Origin: Roseovarius sp. THAF27
Lineage (GTDB): Bacteria; Pseudomonadota; Alphaproteobacteria; Rhodobacterales; Rhodobacteraceae
Length of the DNA stretch: 64,000 nucleotides
NCBI RefSeq assembly: GCF_009363655.1
Contig: NZ_CP045393.1
Coordinates: 3,100,001 to 3,164,000 of the forward strand
Direction of reading: 5' to 3'
Numbering within the stretch: position 1 is the stretch's first letter; each line of letters starts with the position of its first letter. Made by a program: the position numbers and the translations under genes. The notes under the pieces were generated by a model. That model was not told where the DNA came from, did no database searches, and was given only the letters and a program-made list of their open reading frames with translations. Of this stretch, positions 47,891 to 56,728 are shown in pieces.

Positions 47891-48552
47891 CACGGCACCG
47901 GCTCCCCGGCCCAATCAAAGAATTGCCCCGTATTCTCGGGCGTTAGCGCCGATAGCACATCCAAGAGGTTCGTCGCTGCCGCCTCGGGCGTCACCGTCTT
48001 ATGACCGCCCGCGAACTTTTGCGTCAGCGACGTCTCCACCGTGCCGGGATGCAGCGCCACGCAGATCGACTGCCCGTGCGTCCGGGCCAGTTCGATCGCC
48101 CCGCCATGGATCATCTGGTTCACCGCAGCCTTGGCCGTGCGATAGCTGTACCAGCCGCCAAGCCCGTTGTCCCCGATCGACCCCACCCGCGCCGACAGGG
48201 CGGCAAACCGGCATTCCCGGTCGCGCGGTAACAGCCGAACGCTATGCTTCAGCACCAGGGACGGCCCGATGCAATTCACCCGGAATTGCGCCTCCATCGC
48301 CTCAGATCTCAATTCTTTCAATGACTTCTCTGGCCCGCTCCCCTCCAGCTCCAGCGCGCCCGTGGCCACGAAAACAAGGTCGTATTCGCCCTCCAGCGCG
48401 CCCAGATGCGCCTCGACCGACGCCTCGTCCGTCACGTCCAGTCCATCGACGGACCGTGACAGCCCGGTCACCCGCACGTCGCGCCGTTCCAGCTCGGCCA
48501 CTAGGGCCGATCCGATCCCACCCGAGGCGCCTATGATCAATGCATCTTTCAT
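47887..48552 (-). CDS. SDR-family protein upstream of the photolyase
   Basis: A 221-residue short-chain dehydrogenase/reductase-like protein. The nucleotide motif is IIGASGGIG (about residues 6-14), the active-site region ALSARVGSIGDNGLGGWYSYRTAK contains YxxxK (about 138-161). C-factor/CsgA-like members have this length. The stop overlaps the photolyase start. Substrate unknown; pairing with the photolyase suggests a light or stress context (inference). Confidence 0.82.
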   Translation of the reverse strand: MKDALIIGASGGIGSALVAELERRDVRVTGLSRSVDGLDVTDEASVEAHLGALEGEYDLVFVATGALELEGSGPEKSLKELRSEAMEAQFRVNCIGPSLVLKHSVRLLPRDRECRFAALSARVGSIGDNGLGGWYSYRTAKAAVNQMIHGGAIELARTHGQSICVALHPGTVETSLTQKFAGGHKTVTPEAAATNLLDVLSALTPENTGQFFDWAGEPVPW

Positions 48553-48649
48553 GACGCCAAGAGCTAGCGGGCGGTCCCCCTGCTTCAAGACGCAAATCGC
48601 CGCCAGATCGGGGGTTTTCAAAGCCGCCCATCGTCCTTATGCTTTGCTC

Positions 48650-48736
48650 ATGTCTACGCGCTGCCATATCTCCGGCCCCGCAAGCCCTGACCCGGCGGCT
48701 TGCCTTTCCGCGCGTGTGCTCCTAAGCCGCCTCTGA
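48650..48736 (+). CDS. Candidate leucine leader peptide (leuA attenuator)
   Basis: A 28-codon frame (ATG 48650, stop 48734-48736) ending VLLSRL, with Leu codons CTC, CTA and CTC just before the stop; CTA is rare in such G+C-rich genes. The last Leu codon and the stop lie inside the 5' arm of a 10-bp stem. This layout is that of an amino-acid attenuator leader for leuA. No good ribosome-binding site is visible, which weakens the case. Confidence 0.5.
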   Translation: MSTRCHISGPASPDPAACLSARVLLSRL

Positions 48737-48795
48737 GCGTGCCCTGATCCGGCGCGACCGCTCAGAGGAGTAGCCTTTCGCGCCACAGGCTTAGG
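48721..48795 (+). promoter_or_regulatory. Nested hairpin upstream of leuA
   Basis: Outer arms CCTAAGCC (48721-48728) and GGCTTAGG (48788-48795). Inner arms CCTCTGAGCG (48730-48739) and CGCTCAGAGG (48759-48768). All are perfect. The structure covers the end of the leader peptide frame and ends 20 bases before the leuA start. No T-run follows, so control by translation or Rho is as likely as intrinsic termination. Confidence 0.6.
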
Positions 48796-48815
48796 ACCAA
48801 AACACGAGACATGAC

Positions 48816-50381
48816 ATGACCAATTCCGAACAAAACCGCGTGGTGATCTTCGACACCACCCTGCGCGACGGAGAACAATCCCCCGGCGCCACTATGACAC
48901 ACGCCGAAAAGCTGGAGATCGCCGGCCTGCTGGACGAGATGGGCGTCGACATCATCGAGGCGGGGTTTCCCATCGCGTCCGAGGGCGACTTCAGGGCCGT
49001 CTCCGAGATCGCCAAGAATGCGAAGAACAGCGTGATCTGCGGGTTAGCGCGCGCCAACCTCAAGGATATCGACCGCTGCTGGGACGCGGTGAAGCACGCC
49101 AGCCAGCCCCGTATCCACACCTTCATCGGCACCTCCCCCCTGCACCGCGCCATCCCGAACCTCAACAAGGATGAAATGGCCGAGCGCATCCACGAGACGG
49201 TCACCCACGCCCGCAACCTTTGCGACAATGTGCAATGGTCCCCGATGGATGCGACGCGGACGGAGTGGGATTACCTCGCCCGCGTGGTCGAGATCGCCAT
49301 CAAGGCCGGGGCCACCACGATCAACATTCCCGATACCGTGGGTTACACCGCGCCGGTCGAGAGCGCCGATCTCATCCGCCGACTGATCGCCGAGGTGCCG
49401 GGCGCCGACGAGGTTGTCTTCGCCACCCATTGCCACAACGATCTGGGCATGGCCACGGCCAACTCGCTGGCCGCCGTCGAAGGCGGCGCGCGACAAATCG
49501 AGTGCACGATCAACGGCTTGGGCGAACGCGCCGGCAACACCGCGCTGGAAGAGGTCGTGATGGCGATGAAGGTCCGCAACGACATCATCCCCTACCACAC
49601 GCGCATCGACTCGACGAAGATCATGCACCTGTCGCGCCGGGTCGCCACCGTGTCGGGCTTCCAGGTGCAGCCGAACAAGGCCATCGTCGGCAAGAACGCT
49701 TTCGCCCACGAGAGCGGCATTCACCAGGACGGCATGCTCAAGAACGCCGAGACGTTCGAGATCATGCGCCCCGAGGATGTGGGCCTGACGGAAACCAACA
49801 TTGTCATGGGCAAGCATTCCGGCCGTGCCGCGTTGCGCTCGAAGCTCAAGAACCTCGGGATCGACCTGGCGGAGAACCAGCTGAGCGATGTCTTCGTGCG
49901 GTTCAAGGAACTGGCCGACCGCAAGAAGGAAGTGTTCGACGAGGACCTGATCGCGCTCGTCACCGCCGGCGAGGATGCCGAAAACGACCGCCTCGTGCTG
50001 AAATCCCTGCGCGTGGTCTGCGGCACCGGGGGCCAGGCCGAGGCCGAGATGGTCATGTCCATCGACGGGGTCGAGACCTCCGCGACCGAGCAAGGCGACG
50101 GGCCCGTCGACGCGACGTTCAAGGCCGTGCGCCAGTTGCACCCCAACGACGCGCATCTGTCGCTTTACCAGGTACACGCCGTGACCGAAGGCACCGACGC
50201 GCAGGCCACCGTCTCCGTTCGGCTGGAGGAAGGCGGCAACATCGCCACGGGCCAGTCGGCCGATACCGACACCGTCGTGGCGAGTGCCAAGGCCTATATC
50301 AACGCGCTCAACCGCCTGTTGACCCGCCGTGCGAAGCTCGGTGAGAACGAAAAGGAAGTCAGCTACAAGGACGTCAGCTGA
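48816..50381 (+). CDS. leuA: 2-isopropylmalate synthase
   Basis: A 521-residue enzyme condensing 2-oxoisovalerate with acetyl-CoA in the first step of leucine synthesis. FDTTLRDGEQSPGATM (about residues 12-27) opens the catalytic TIM barrel, and FATHCHNDLGMA (about 201-212) holds the HxH metal ligands. A C-terminal LeuA dimer/regulatory domain (about 390-515) would bind leucine. The upstream leader peptide and hairpin suggest leucine attenuation. Length matches LeuA type I. Confidence 0.97.
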   Translation: MTNSEQNRVVIFDTTLRDGEQSPGATMTHAEKLEIAGLLDEMGVDIIEAGFPIASEGDFRAVSEIAKNAKNSVICGLARANLKDIDRCWDAVKHASQPRIHTFIGTSPLHRAIPNLNKDEMAERIHETVTHARNLCDNVQWSPMDATRTEWDYLARVVEIAIKAGATTINIPDTVGYTAPVESADLIRRLIAEVPGADEVVFATHCHNDLGMATANSLAAVEGGARQIECTINGLGERAGNTALEEVVMAMKVRNDIIPYHTRIDSTKIMHLSRRVATVSGFQVQPNKAIVGKNAFAHESGIHQDGMLKNAETFEIMRPEDVGLTETNIVMGKHSGRAALRSKLKNLGIDLAENQLSDVFVRFKELADRKKEVFDEDLIALVTAGEDAENDRLVLKSLRVVCGTGGQAEAEMVMSIDGVETSATEQGDGPVDATFKAVRQLHPNDAHLSLYQVHAVTEGTDAQATVSVRLEEGGNIATGQSADTDTVVASAKAYINALNRLLTRRAKLGENEKEVSYKDVS

Positions 50382-50446
50382 CCGCAGCGCCTCGCCCGGT
50401 TCCGACCGGGCGAGGCCGTCGTGCCAGAGGCTGAAAGGCCGCCTCT

Positions 50447-51208
50447 TCAGACCTTTGCAATGGAATTTCCCCCGTCCGCCAGCATGGCCGATCCGGTGAC
50501 GAAGCTCGACAGATCCGACAGCAGGAACAGAGCCGCGTTGGCGATCTCCTGCGGCTGCGCCATGCGCTTCAGGGCGTGCAGCCCGGCAATGAACGCTGCT
50601 GTCTCCGGATTGGTTGCCGCATCCTTGGCCATTTCCGTCATCGTGCCCCCCGGCATCAGTACGTTGGCCCGAATGCCCTCGCTGCCGGTCTCGACGGCAA
50701 TCGCCTGCACCAAGCCCACCAGCCCCGCTTTCGACGCGGCGTAGGCTCCCATCCCCGGCAAGGTCGCGGTATGACCGACGAAGGTTCCGGTGAAGACCAG
50801 CGATCCGCCGCCCCGCTCGCGCAGCGCCGGAACCTGCGCGCGCACTGCATGGAAACCGGCCGTGAGGTTGGTTGCCAGCACCTCGGCCCAGTCCGCGTTT
50901 TCGGTGTCAGCCACCATGGCGCCGCTGCCGACAGTCCCGGCGTTGTTGAACGCCCCGTCCAGCCCGCCATACGCCTCGCGCGCGGCATCGACCAGTCGCT
51001 GTGCATACTCCGGATCGCACACGTCGCCCGCCACCGCGACGGCGTGCCCGTTCGACTGATTGATCTGCCCCGCGATCCGGCTCAGCATGTCGGCCCGGCG
51101 CGCGCCCAGAACCAGCCGTGCCCCCTGTGCGGCGAAGATCAGCGCGGCGGCGGCGCCGATCCCGCTCGAGGCGCCGGTGATGATGATGGACCTGTCTTGC
51201 AACAGCAT
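50447..51208 (-). CDS. SDR-family oxidoreductase
   Basis: A 253-residue classical short-chain dehydrogenase. The cofactor motif is ITGASSGIG (about residues 10-18), NNAG is at about 87-90, and the active-site YAASK is near residue 151. The usual catalytic Ser position lies in LVFTGTFVG, where the expected Ser looks replaced by Thr or Gly. Quinone or glucose-dehydrogenase-like members share this layout, but the substrate cannot be assigned. The stop is 66 bp from the leuA end (convergent). Confidence 0.8.
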   Translation of the reverse strand: MLLQDRSIIITGASSGIGAAAALIFAAQGARLVLGARRADMLSRIAGQINQSNGHAVAVAGDVCDPEYAQRLVDAAREAYGGLDGAFNNAGTVGSGAMVADTENADWAEVLATNLTAGFHAVRAQVPALRERGGGSLVFTGTFVGHTATLPGMGAYAASKAGLVGLVQAIAVETGSEGIRANVLMPGGTMTEMAKDAATNPETAAFIAGLHALKRMAQPQEIANAALFLLSDLSSFVTGSAMLADGGNSIAKV

Positions 51209-51330
51209 TTCAACGCTCCTTCAGCTGTGTCGTGCGGGCATCCTTGCCGCACTGTCAGGGAGGAGCGACCCGGATCATGCGGTTCACGACCCGGATCTTG
51301 CGCGTCCGGCACCGCCGCGACGTCACAACG

Positions 51331-51357
51331 AAAAACGGCGCCCCCTATGGGGACGCC
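51331..51357 (-). terminator. Intrinsic terminator after the iron-binding protein gene
   Basis: Minus strand: GGCGTCCCC-ATA-GGGGGCGCC (9-bp stem with one G-T pair) followed by GTTTTTCGTT. It starts about 28 bases after the stop at 51385. Confidence 0.85.
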
Positions 51358-51384
51358 GCGTTCCATGCCTGCTCGAAAGTTGTG

Positions 51385-52407
51385 TCAGTCCCAGCCGACC
51401 GCGTTGAACAACTCTTGTGCCTTGGCAGCATTCCGGCTGAACGCCGCGGTGGGCGTGGTCTCGTCGGGCTTGAACTCACCCAGCCGCTCGGTGGTTGCCG
51501 TGCCCGGCGCGTCCTCGACGGCGGGGTATTCGTGGTTGCCGGTGGCCAGATTGGTCTGCGCCGTGTCGCTGGTGAAGAACTCCATCAGCTTCATTGCATT
51601 TTCCGGGTTCGGCGCGGTCTTCAGCATCGCCGCCGTCGACAGGTTCACGTGGGTGCCACGGTCGTCCTGGTTCGGCCAGACCCAGCCGATTTTCTCGATG
51701 CCGTCGCTCAGGCCCTCGACGTCGGATTCAAACCCGCGCACGAAGTAATAGTGGTTGCCTACCGCCACTTCGCACTCGCCCGACACGATGCCGCGCAGCT
51801 GGTCGGTGTCGCCGCCCTGCGGGTCGCGCGCCATGTTGTTGACGATGCCCTGCGCCCATTCCTTGGCCGCTTCCTCGCCATGTGTTTCGATGATCGACGC
51901 CATCAGCGACTGGTTGTAGATGTTCGAGGACGACCGGATGCAGATCTTGCCTTCCCACGCGGGATCGGCCAGCTCTTCATAGGTCTGCGGCGGGTTTTCC
52001 ACCTTTTCCTTGTCGTAGTAGATGATCCGCGCGCGCTGCGCGATGCCGTACCACAGGTTTTCGGGATGCTCGAGGTGGTCGGGGATGCGGTCCTCGATGG
52101 TCTGTGAGTCGTAGGCCGCCAGCAAATCCAGTTCCTCGGCGCGCGCCATGCGGCCCGCGTCCACGGTGATCAGCACGTCGGCGGGGCTGTTCTCGCCTTC
52201 CGCTTCCAGCCGCGCGATCAGCTCGTCGGCATCGGCCTCGATCCGGTTCACGGTGATGCCGGTTTCCTCGGTGAATGCTTCGTAAAGCGAGTCGTCGGTG
52301 TCGTAGTGACGCGAGGAATACACGTTCACCTTCTGCGCGACCGCGGGCATGGCAACGCCGCTCAAGGCCAGAGCGGCAACAAGAGAACGAGAGGTCAGAT
52401 GAGCCAT
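51385..52407 (-). CDS. Periplasmic ferric iron-binding protein (FbpA/FutA family)
   Basis: A 340-residue exported solute-binding protein for iron uptake. The signal peptide ends near residue 25 (AMPAVAQ). The mature protein starts KVNVYSSRHYDTDDSLYEAF, and the YNQSLMAS and GNHYYFVRG regions carry Tyr residues of the type that coordinate ferric iron in FutA-like proteins. No permease or ATPase gene is adjacent, so its transporter partner must lie elsewhere. A TGACT-N5-AGTCA dyad lies 55 bp upstream of the start, possibly for iron regulation. Confidence 0.85.
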   Translation of the reverse strand: MAHLTSRSLVAALALSGVAMPAVAQKVNVYSSRHYDTDDSLYEAFTEETGITVNRIEADADELIARLEAEGENSPADVLITVDAGRMARAEELDLLAAYDSQTIEDRIPDHLEHPENLWYGIAQRARIIYYDKEKVENPPQTYEELADPAWEGKICIRSSSNIYNQSLMASIIETHGEEAAKEWAQGIVNNMARDPQGGDTDQLRGIVSGECEVAVGNHYYFVRGFESDVEGLSDGIEKIGWVWPNQDDRGTHVNLSTAAMLKTAPNPENAMKLMEFFTSDTAQTNLATGNHEYPAVEDAPGTATTERLGEFKPDETTPTAAFSRNAAKAQELFNAVGWD

Positions 52408-52461
52408 CAAGAAACAGCCTTTCTTTTTCCGAGTGAATTTGTAGGCTATTGATGAATTTTC

Positions 52462-52476
52462 TGACTGAAAGAGTCA
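52462..52476. promoter_or_regulatory. TGACT-GAAAG-AGTCA palindrome upstream of the iron-binding protein gene
   Basis: A perfect 5-bp inverted repeat with 5-base spacer in an A+T-richer patch between the iron-binding gene and the acyl-CoA synthetase gene. It resembles, as I recall it, a motif proposed for iron regulons in Rhodobacterales. The exact consensus is from memory, so this is tentative. Confidence 0.45.
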
Positions 52477-52602
52477 AGAGACGTATTCGGCAGGCGACCT
52501 CCGACAAAACGCAGCGTAAAACTTGCGCGGCCCGCAATTCGTGATCATGCTGCCGGGACGGGAGAAAAGGGCGCATCGAGACGCGCCGCGGGAGGAGACA
52601 CC

Positions 52603-54495
52603 ATGACATTTTCCACACGCCAGGACGTGATCGCTATCCAGCAAGAAATGCCGTGGGAGGCACGCGACGTACCGAAAACGGTTTACCAAATGCTGGCCGA
52701 CACCGCCACGGCCTTCCCGGACCGTCCGGCCGTCAGCTATCAGCTTCTGTCGGGCCCCATGGACAAGTCGCAGACGCTCACCTGGTCCGAGTTTCACGGG
52801 CGTGTCTGCCAGGCCGCCAACCTCTTCCGCAGCCTGAAGATCTCCGAGACCGACGTGATCGCGCTGGTCATGCCCAACTGCCTGGAAACCGCCATCGCCA
52901 CGATCGGCGCCATGGTCGCGGGCATCGCCAACCCGATCAATCCTTTGCTGGAGCCCGAACAGATCGGCGCCATCCTGCGCGAAACCGACGCCCGCGTGGT
53001 GGTGACCCTGCGGTCCTTCCCGAAGACCGACGTGGCCCAGAAAATGGCCGAGGCCGTGCGCAACGCGCCACGCGTGCACACGGTGCTGGAGGTCGATCTT
53101 GTCCGCTACCTGACGCCGCCCAAAAGCTGGATTGTCCCGCTCATTCGGCCCAAGAACCCCGACAACCACCACGCCGACGTCAAGAATTTCAACGCCGAGG
53201 CGCGCAAGCACCCCAACACCTTGGTCTTCAAGGACAGCGCCACCGATCGCGTCGCCGCCTATTTCCACACCGGCGGCACCACGGGGATGCCCAAGGTCGC
53301 GCAGCACAAGTATTCCGGCATGGTCTATAACGGCTGGCTGGGCCATCGCCTGCTCTTTGACGAACATGACAGCATCATGTGCCCGCTTCCGCTGTTTCAC
53401 GTTTTCGCCTGCCACGTGATCCTGATGGCGATGATCAAGTCCGGCGCGCATGTGGTCTTCCCCACCCCCGCCGGGTATCGCGGCGACGGCGTATTCGACA
53501 ATTTCTGGAAGCTGCTGGAACGCTGGGGCACAACCTTTGTTATCACCGTCCCCACAGCCACCGCCGCGCTGATGCAGCGCAAGGTGAATGCCGACATCTC
53601 CAAGGTGAAGAACGCCTTCTCCGGCTCCGCGCCCATGCCGCTGGAACTGTTCAAACGGTTCGAATCCGCCACCGGCATGACCGTGATCGAAGGTTACGGT
53701 TTGACCGAGGCCACCTGCCTTGTCTCCTGCAACCCGCCCACCGGCGAGAAGAAAGTCGGCAGCGTCGGCGTGCCCCTGCCCTATACCGACGTCAAGATCT
53801 ACAAGACCGACGGCACCGAATGCGGCCCCGACGAAGTGGGCGAGATCTGCATCGCCAACCCCGGCGTCTTTGCCGGCAACACCTATACCGAGGTCGCCAA
53901 GAACAAGGACCTTTACCATCACGAGGTCTATCTGCGCACCGGCGACCTGGGCCGGATCGACGACGACGGTTACCTCTGGATCACCGGCCGCGCCAAGGAC
54001 CTGATCATCCGCGGCGGCCACAACATCGACCCCGCCGATATCGAGGAAGCGCTGATGGCCCATGCCGAAGTGGCGGGCGCCGGTGCCATCGGCCAGCCCG
54101 ATGCGCATTCGGGCGAGCTGCCGTGCGCCTATGTCGAACTGGTCGACGGCGGCTCGGTCGATAGCGCCGCGCTGCTGGAACATTGCAAGGTGCATGTCCA
54201 CGAACGCGCCGCCATCCCGAAATATATCGAGGTGCTGGACGAACTGCCCAAGACCGCCGTCGGCAAGGTCTTCAAGCCCGACCTGCGAAAGCGGGCGATC
54301 ACCCGGGTCTATAACGCGGCTCTGGCCGATGCGGGCATCAACGCCGAGGTGACCGAGGTGATCGACGACAAGAAGCGCGGCCTCGTGGCGCGGCTGTCAA
54401 AGACCGGCGACGCGGACGAGGCGGCGATCTCGCAATGCCTGGGCGAATTCACCCGTCCGTGGGAATGGGCCGACGCCAAGCCCAAGGCCGACTGA
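52603..54495 (+). CDS. Acyl-CoA synthetase (AMP-forming)
   Basis: A 630-residue ANL-superfamily ligase activating a carboxylic acid to acyl-CoA. Core motif FHTGGTTGMPKVAQHKYSG (about residues 222-240), EGYGLTEAT (about 362-370), YLRTGDLGRIDDDGYLWITGRAKDLI (about 444-469) and the C-terminal Lys in LPKTAVGKVFKPDLRK (about 548-563). No membrane segment. Substrate is unknown (fatty or other acyl). ATG at 52603 follows GGGAGGAGACACC. Divergent from the iron-binding gene. Confidence 0.92.
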   Translation: MTFSTRQDVIAIQQEMPWEARDVPKTVYQMLADTATAFPDRPAVSYQLLSGPMDKSQTLTWSEFHGRVCQAANLFRSLKISETDVIALVMPNCLETAIATIGAMVAGIANPINPLLEPEQIGAILRETDARVVVTLRSFPKTDVAQKMAEAVRNAPRVHTVLEVDLVRYLTPPKSWIVPLIRPKNPDNHHADVKNFNAEARKHPNTLVFKDSATDRVAAYFHTGGTTGMPKVAQHKYSGMVYNGWLGHRLLFDEHDSIMCPLPLFHVFACHVILMAMIKSGAHVVFPTPAGYRGDGVFDNFWKLLERWGTTFVITVPTATAALMQRKVNADISKVKNAFSGSAPMPLELFKRFESATGMTVIEGYGLTEATCLVSCNPPTGEKKVGSVGVPLPYTDVKIYKTDGTECGPDEVGEICIANPGVFAGNTYTEVAKNKDLYHHEVYLRTGDLGRIDDDGYLWITGRAKDLIIRGGHNIDPADIEEALMAHAEVAGAGAIGQPDAHSGELPCAYVELVDGGSVDSAALLEHCKVHVHERAAIPKYIEVLDELPKTAVGKVFKPDLRKRAITRVYNAALADAGINAEVTEVIDDKKRGLVARLSKTGDADEAAISQCLGEFTRPWEWADAKPKAD

Positions 54496-54505
54496 AGCTC
54501 CGGCC

Positions 54506-55180
54506 TCAGCCCTTGAAGGACAGGATCGCACCGACGTCTTCGCGCTCGGTGCGATACTGGTTCACCGGGTGCGTCTCATCGGCATAGCCGAATGAAATCG
54601 CACAGAGGATCGCGTGGTGCTCGGGCAGCCCGAACTGTCGCCGTATCACGTGCGGATAGGCCGCGACCGCCGCCTGCGCGATCGTGCCCAGCCCTTCGGC
54701 CGTCGCCGCCAGCATGAAGGCCGTCAGGAACCCGCCCGCGTCCAGCGCGCCATAGGACCCCAGAACCTGCGGGATATGCAGGATGGCCACATGCGGCGCG
54801 TCGAACAGCTCGAAATTCCGCATCGACTGCCGCGCCCGCGCCTCGCGATCCTCTCGCGCGATGCCGACCGCGTTGTAAAGCGCATAACCACAGGTCCGCC
54901 GCCGCTCGCCCAGTTCGCCGGGATAGCTTTCGGGCCAGTCCATGTCCGGCCCCGGCTTTCCCGTCTGCACCTCCCTCAGCAAAGCCTGCCGGAACGCCTC
55001 CGTCTCCGTGCCCCGCGTCACCAGGAGTTCCCAGGGCTGCGTATTGTTCCAGCTGGCGGTATGCCGCGCGGTATCGACGATCCGCTCGATCACCGCGTTC
55101 TCCACCGGCTCGGGCCGGAACGCGCGGCACGAATACCGCGCCTGCATCAGCAGCTTCAGGGCGTCGCCATCCGCGCTCAT
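54506..55180 (-). CDS. Nitroreductase-family FMN oxidoreductase
   Basis: A 224-residue flavin enzyme. The N-terminal ARYSCRAFRPEPV (about residues 14-26) with Arg near FMN, SWNNTQPWELLVT (about 43-55) and GLGTIAQAAVAAYP (about 162-175) fit the family. It reduces nitro or quinone compounds using NAD(P)H, physiological substrate unknown. Start ATG overlaps the preceding gene's stop (ATGA), so it is the last gene of the operon running from 61884. Confidence 0.87.
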   Translation of the reverse strand: MSADGDALKLLMQARYSCRAFRPEPVENAVIERIVDTARHTASWNNTQPWELLVTRGTETEAFRQALLREVQTGKPGPDMDWPESYPGELGERRRTCGYALYNAVGIAREDREARARQSMRNFELFDAPHVAILHIPQVLGSYGALDAGGFLTAFMLAATAEGLGTIAQAAVAAYPHVIRRQFGLPEHHAILCAISFGYADETHPVNQYRTEREDVGAILSFKG

Positions 55181-56280
55181 TGGCTCATCGCCACGCCGTA
55201 CCCCACCGCTGCCGCCAATATGACCCCGATCACCACGGCAATCGCGATCTTGATGGCTGAATAGGGCCGCTCGCCCTGCACCTTGCCGTTGCGACCGTTG
55301 ACCACAAAGCGATAGGTTTCGCCGCGGTACTTGTAGGCCGCGAGCCACACCGGCAGCAGCACATGCTTGAAGGTCACATCGCTGACCGCCGTGTCGATGG
55401 AATGAATGCGCTGCCGGTCACCACCGATGTCGAACCGAACGTCCCGCGCGATCCGCGCATCCATGATCTGGCGCGCCTGCACGAACCCGTCCTCCAGTTC
55501 CACCTGATACCCCTCGGCGCGGAACCCGGCCAGGAACTCCGGACTGTAGGGCTGCAACTCGCCCAGCTCCCACGGCTCCAGCGCGTCGGTATAGCGTTTG
55601 GGAAGGGTTTTCGAGGCCAGCACCAGCACATCGTCGAAAAACCGCGCCACCCGGCCTCGCACCGGCGTCCAGCGCACCTTGGCCACCTGCACCTGCTTTC
55701 GCTTGCCGTCGCGCATGACCGTCCTGGTCTCGTAATAGACCGTCCCTCGCTCGCCGGTGTAGCTGGATTTGGTGTCGGCGTCATAGGTCCAGTAAGGCAC
55801 GTAAATGCCCTGCATCCTGCGCCCCTTGCGGGCATAGTCCTGCAACCCGTTCGGGGCGAACCACAACCGGCCCAGCCACTCGGTCATCGCACCCCGCGCG
55901 GCGGGTTCGTCCACCTTGAACGGCAAGACCCCGCGCGGCTTGATATGCCGGTGGGTGCCGGTATCGGTGACCACCGGCGTGGCGCAGAACGGGCACTCTC
56001 TGGCGTGCACCGTCGCGTCGAATTCCACCTGCGCGGCGCAGTTGGGGCAGGTCGCGACGCGGGTTTCCTCGATCTCCGACGCCGCCAGTTCGCCTTTCAC
56101 CGCCGCGCCGAAATCCAGTTCCTTCAACGGCGCGGCCCAGGGGCCCGCCTGCTCCATCTCGGCCTCGTTGCCGCAATGATCACAGATCAGCTTGCCCGCC
56201 TGCGGATCGAACCGGAAGTCGGCGCCGCACTGGTCGCAGGGGAAACGGTGTTCTTGGTCTACGGTCGGGGAATCGAGCAT
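55177..56280 (-). CDS. Zinc-ribbon protein with C-terminal membrane anchor
   Basis: A 367-residue protein. N-terminal zinc ribbons: CDQCGADF (about residues 15-22), CDHCGNEA (about 33-40), CPNCAAQ (about 78-84) and CPFCATP (about 95-101). The middle part (about 115-330) has no obvious enzyme motif and contains many aromatic and basic residues. A single membrane helix (about 346-366) ends the protein. Databases sometimes mislabel such proteins as helicase PriA because of the ribbons; I do not support that. It is in the TelA/XpaC operon. Confidence 0.75.
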   Translation of the reverse strand: MLDSPTVDQEHRFPCDQCGADFRFDPQAGKLICDHCGNEAEMEQAGPWAAPLKELDFGAAVKGELAASEIEETRVATCPNCAAQVEFDATVHARECPFCATPVVTDTGTHRHIKPRGVLPFKVDEPAARGAMTEWLGRLWFAPNGLQDYARKGRRMQGIYVPYWTYDADTKSSYTGERGTVYYETRTVMRDGKRKQVQVAKVRWTPVRGRVARFFDDVLVLASKTLPKRYTDALEPWELGELQPYSPEFLAGFRAEGYQVELEDGFVQARQIMDARIARDVRFDIGGDRQRIHSIDTAVSDVTFKHVLLPVWLAAYKYRGETYRFVVNGRNGKVQGERPYSAIKIAIAVVIGVILAAAVGYGVAMSQ

Positions 56281-56284
56281 ATGC

Positions 56285-56728
56285 CTACAGGTACTTGTGC
56301 AATTTGACCGGGATGATGCGGCGCAGCGCGCCGTCCCGCAAGGCCGTGTGACGCCAAAGATGAAATATCGCGTGAAAGAGCGCCGCCGCGCCCAGCACCA
56401 GCAAGGCCGTCCGCGCTTCCGGCCCAGGCAGGGGCCGGTCCAACGCTCCGGCAGCCAGCGCCACCACGGCCCATGCCAGCAGAACGTACATGCCGCGGCT
56501 CAGCCACGGATGCGCCGTGCGCAACACACCCTCCAGCGCCGGACCCGGCCCCTTGTTCAGAAGGCCGAAGCACAGCCAAAGAACGCACAGCGTCCCGCCC
56601 GACACCACAAAGGCCCAGCCCAATACGCCGAAGATCCGGTCGTCGACCGACAAGAGCAGGTAGAGCAGGACGCCGGTCGTCCAGTGCAGGACCTGCGTCG
56701 CCAGCCGTCGTGCCTTGAACGCCCTCAC
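56285..56728 (-). CDS. Small four-helix membrane protein, cytochrome b561-like
   Basis: A 147-residue integral membrane protein with about four helices. His residues in TQVLHWTTG (about residue 15), RTAHPWLSRGMY (about 73) and FHAIFHLWRHTALRDG (about 117-127) are placed as in haem-binding b561 proteins. Haem binding is inferred from resemblance only. The start overlaps the SPFH stop by 4 bases and a 4-bp gap separates it from the zinc-ribbon gene. Confidence 0.65.
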   Translation of the reverse strand: MRAFKARRLATQVLHWTTGVLLYLLLSVDDRIFGVLGWAFVVSGGTLCVLWLCFGLLNKGPGPALEGVLRTAHPWLSRGMYVLLAWAVVALAAGALDRPLPGPEARTALLVLGAAALFHAIFHLWRHTALRDGALRRIIPVKLHKYL

